Shown here: positions 61,986 through 64,000 of the stretch, piece by piece
Layout: every line of letters begins with the position of its first letter
How positions within the stretch are numbered: the stretch's first letter is position 1
Assembly: GCF_019703515.2 (NCBI RefSeq)
Contig: NC_059362.1
Coordinates: forward strand, 26,557,826 to 26,621,825
Source: Myxocyprinus asiaticus
Taxonomy: Eukaryota; Chordata; Actinopteri; Cypriniformes; Catostomidae
DNA length: 64,000 bases
Direction: 5' to 3'
Notes under the pieces: model-generated
Database searches by the model: none
What the model was told of the DNA's origin: nothing
What the model saw: only the letters and a program-made list of their open reading frames with translations
Program-made: the position numbers and the translations under genes

Positions 61986-62502
61986 TTAACTCAACTCACT
62001 GAGGTTTTATTGTATGTTCACTTTCTGTACAGTATTGGCAAAGCACAAAGAAGCGATAAAAGAACAACATGATAAAATTCATCTTTCATCCACATTCTAA
62101 GACTATCCTCCACTCAATAATTCTTTTACTGCCTTTCTTATCGCCTCTGTCTCCCTCTCTTCATATATTCAACTCTGTGAGAGTCTGAAAGTTGAGGATT
62201 CTGGTTACAGAGGGCATGTGAAGAGAAGGGAGAAAAAAGGGAGAGAATGAAATGAGAGCATCTGCTTTCATCCTCAACACAGCAGGGAAGAGCTCCGTCA
62301 TGTCAATCACACAGACAGCCAGCTGCCACACACACACACACATGCACAAACACATTTCACAGTGGAATAAACCCACATTCATCATATGCAACACAAAGCA
62401 CACAAACCAGCAGTCTCTCTCTCTCACACACACACACACTTTTGAAGCTATATTAGCGAGGATCTCTCAAAGACGCAATAGTTTTCATACTAAGAAAATT
62501 AA

Positions 62503-63115
62503 AGGGATAGTTCACCCAAAAATGAAAAGTCTCTCATCATTTACTCACCGTCATGCCATCCCAAGTGTGTAAGACTTTCTTTCTTCTGCTGAACACAATC
62601 GATGATATTTGAGCTCTGTAGGTCTTTTCACTGCAAGTGAATGGTGACCAAACCTTTGAAGCTCCACAAATCACATAAAAGCAGCCTAAAAGCATCTTCA
62701 GAAGCGATATGATAGATGTGGGTGAGAAACCGATCAATATTTAAGTCTTTTTTACTATCAATCTCCACTTTCACATTCTTTCACATTTTGAAATTGAAAG
62801 TAAAATTGGAGATTTATGGTATAAAAAAAAGGACTTAAATATTGATATTTGGATTTAACCACTGGAGTCTTATGGATTACATTTATGCTGCCTTTATGTG
62901 ATTTTTTTCACTAATGTGCAGTGTCCTCTGAGCTTTCACATTTTATGTGAAAAATTTTATGTGAAAAAGGCTTTTTATGTGAAAAAGGTTTGGTCACCAT
63001 TCACTTCCATTGTACGAACCTACAGAGCTGAGATATTCTTTTAAAAATCTTTGTTTGTGTTCAGTAGAAGAAAAAAATAATTAGATAATTTTTATTTTTT
63101 GGGTAACTAAAAAAA
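62503..63115. mobile_element. AGTTCACCC TTAA-MITE, copy with rearranged interior
   Basis: The left end AGGGATAGTTCACCCAAAAA follows TTAA (62499-62502). The right end is decayed (TTTTTTGGGTAACT near 63105). The interior repeats the GGAGTCTTATGGATTAC phrase and contains short tandem duplications around 62935-62995 (TTTTATGTGAAAAA). Confidence 0.75.
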
Positions 63116-63461
63116 AATTATGATTTGGAAGCTTTTCCAATTGTGAGAACAATTTCAAATGTTCTCATAAGTCGATTTTCTTCATGTTTTACTATTTGGC
63201 CCTCACATGTATAGCTAAAACTGTACACACACTTTCATACACTTACACACAGTCTTATAGTATCTCACAAACACATATGACCTCCACTCAGCACAGAGAG
63301 CTTTACATAAGCTCAGGAATGCCCTGTGCTAAATCAACCTTAAAATCAGCCCTTTCCCTAGATCACCTTACATATTGTGGGTGTGTATACGTGTGTGCAT
63401 CTGTATGTTAGCCGGTTTTAAAGTCTGTAGTCCAAGTCCTCCCACATGAAATGAGGGAATG

Positions 63462-63500
<39 letters not shown>
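63462..63500. repeat. (CA)n microsatellite
   Basis: About 19 uninterrupted CA/AC units. Confidence 0.95.
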
Positions 63501-63502
<2 letters not shown>

Positions 63503-64000
63503 TATATTAAGGTGGTCTCAGCTTGCAGCTGTGTTTATTTATTCTGCTGGATGCTGGCCACTGGAGTTTAAGGCCCCCACCTCCTACCCCCTATCGTACT
63601 CCAAAATAATAATAATAAAAAAAAAAAAAACACTCACAAAACCACACACTTCATACCAAAATACCCCAAATCCTACCAACCCCTATAGGATTTTGTTTTT
63701 ACTAATACTATTACTAATAATTACTAATTCTAATTAATACTAAATCCAAATAATAATACAAAAAAATTATACCAAAACTATTTTGTGGATATGTATCTTT
63801 ACTACACATTGTCATATGAACATCCAGTCAGTAATAAGACTGATTTAAGTTTCACTAACCTTACAATTTATGTTTATTAACATAACTTTAAAAGTATAAC
63901 AGAACATTTTTTAAAAGAACACACAACAATAACGGTTCTACAGAAGTAATGTCTGTGAGTAGTTTTAAGCAGAATTTTATAGAAATTTCCAAACAACAAC

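Larger units (their letters stand above)
32646..64000 (-). other. gmds: gmds upstream intron (at least 31.3 kb, open at the window edge)
   Basis: The next upstream gmds segment, which in human ends ...GHAKDYVE, was looked for on the minus strand and not seen, nor any earlier exon. The interval is transposons, microsatellites and unassigned AT-rich DNA. Stretches where I recognise nothing specific are about 33.8-35.4, 35.6-38.1, 50.2-54.5, 55.5-56.9, 58.2-59.4 and 60.4-61.4 kb. Confidence 0.7.

Noticed and set aside
32646..64000. Search for the preceding gmds exon (GHAKDYVE region) and earlier exons
   Set aside because: Nothing resembling these conserved segments was seen on the minus strand, so they probably lie outside the window. 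A translated search would settle it.
1..64000. tRNA, rRNA or snRNA genes
   Set aside because: None recognised by eye. The SINE-like element at 60000 has no convincing cloverleaf. A covariance-model scan would be decisive.

Overview
This window looks like nuclear DNA of a teleost fish, most likely a cyprinid (carp, goldfish or zebrafish relatives). The reasons are spliced GMDS exons with GT/AG borders, a single-exon vertebrate FOXC1, AT-rich intergenic DNA full of microsatellites, and a repeat load of L2-type LINEs, Tc1/mariner, hAT and TTAA-flanked MITEs that I associate with cyprinid genomes. The species cannot be named from the sequence alone.

Layout. Positions 1-4790 are repeat: an L2-type LINE remnant (1969-4701, minus) inserted into an older inverted-repeat element. 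Positions 4790-9600 hold no gene, only a Tc1-like transposase fragment and simple repeats. The intronless forkhead gene foxc1 runs 9975-11270 (plus), with a probable 5' UTR/promoter before it and a poly(A) signal at 11654. Positions 11.7-18.3 kb are intergenic: largely unique DNA to 14.5 kb, two MITEs, and a CpG-rich block at 16.13-17.03 kb that may be a regulatory island. The last four coding exons of gmds (GDP-mannose 4,6-dehydratase, minus strand) follow at 18341-18403, 18494-18562, 32203-32299 and 32527-32645. They encode the C-terminal 115 residues. Everything from 32646 to 64000 appears to be one very large upstream gmds intron; I found no further exon in it.

Only two cellular genes are present. 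Their convergent order (foxc1 plus, gmds minus, 3' ends facing) matches the conserved vertebrate FOXC1-GMDS neighbourhood. The products act in different processes: FOXC1 is a developmental transcription factor and GMDS makes the GDP-fucose precursor. The linkage may reflect foxc1 regulatory DNA inside gmds introns, which is inference.

The gmds introns are a layered record of transposition. Several insertions can be dated relative to one another from target-site duplications: two hAT-type elements (8-bp duplications), a SINE-like retroposon (13-bp duplication), a Tc1 element inside an (AT)n tract, and TTAA-specific MITEs that landed in copies of a second MITE family. I saw no convincing undescribed gene system. 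The most novel-looking points are the repeated TTAA insertions into one MITE family and the CpG-rich block between the genes.
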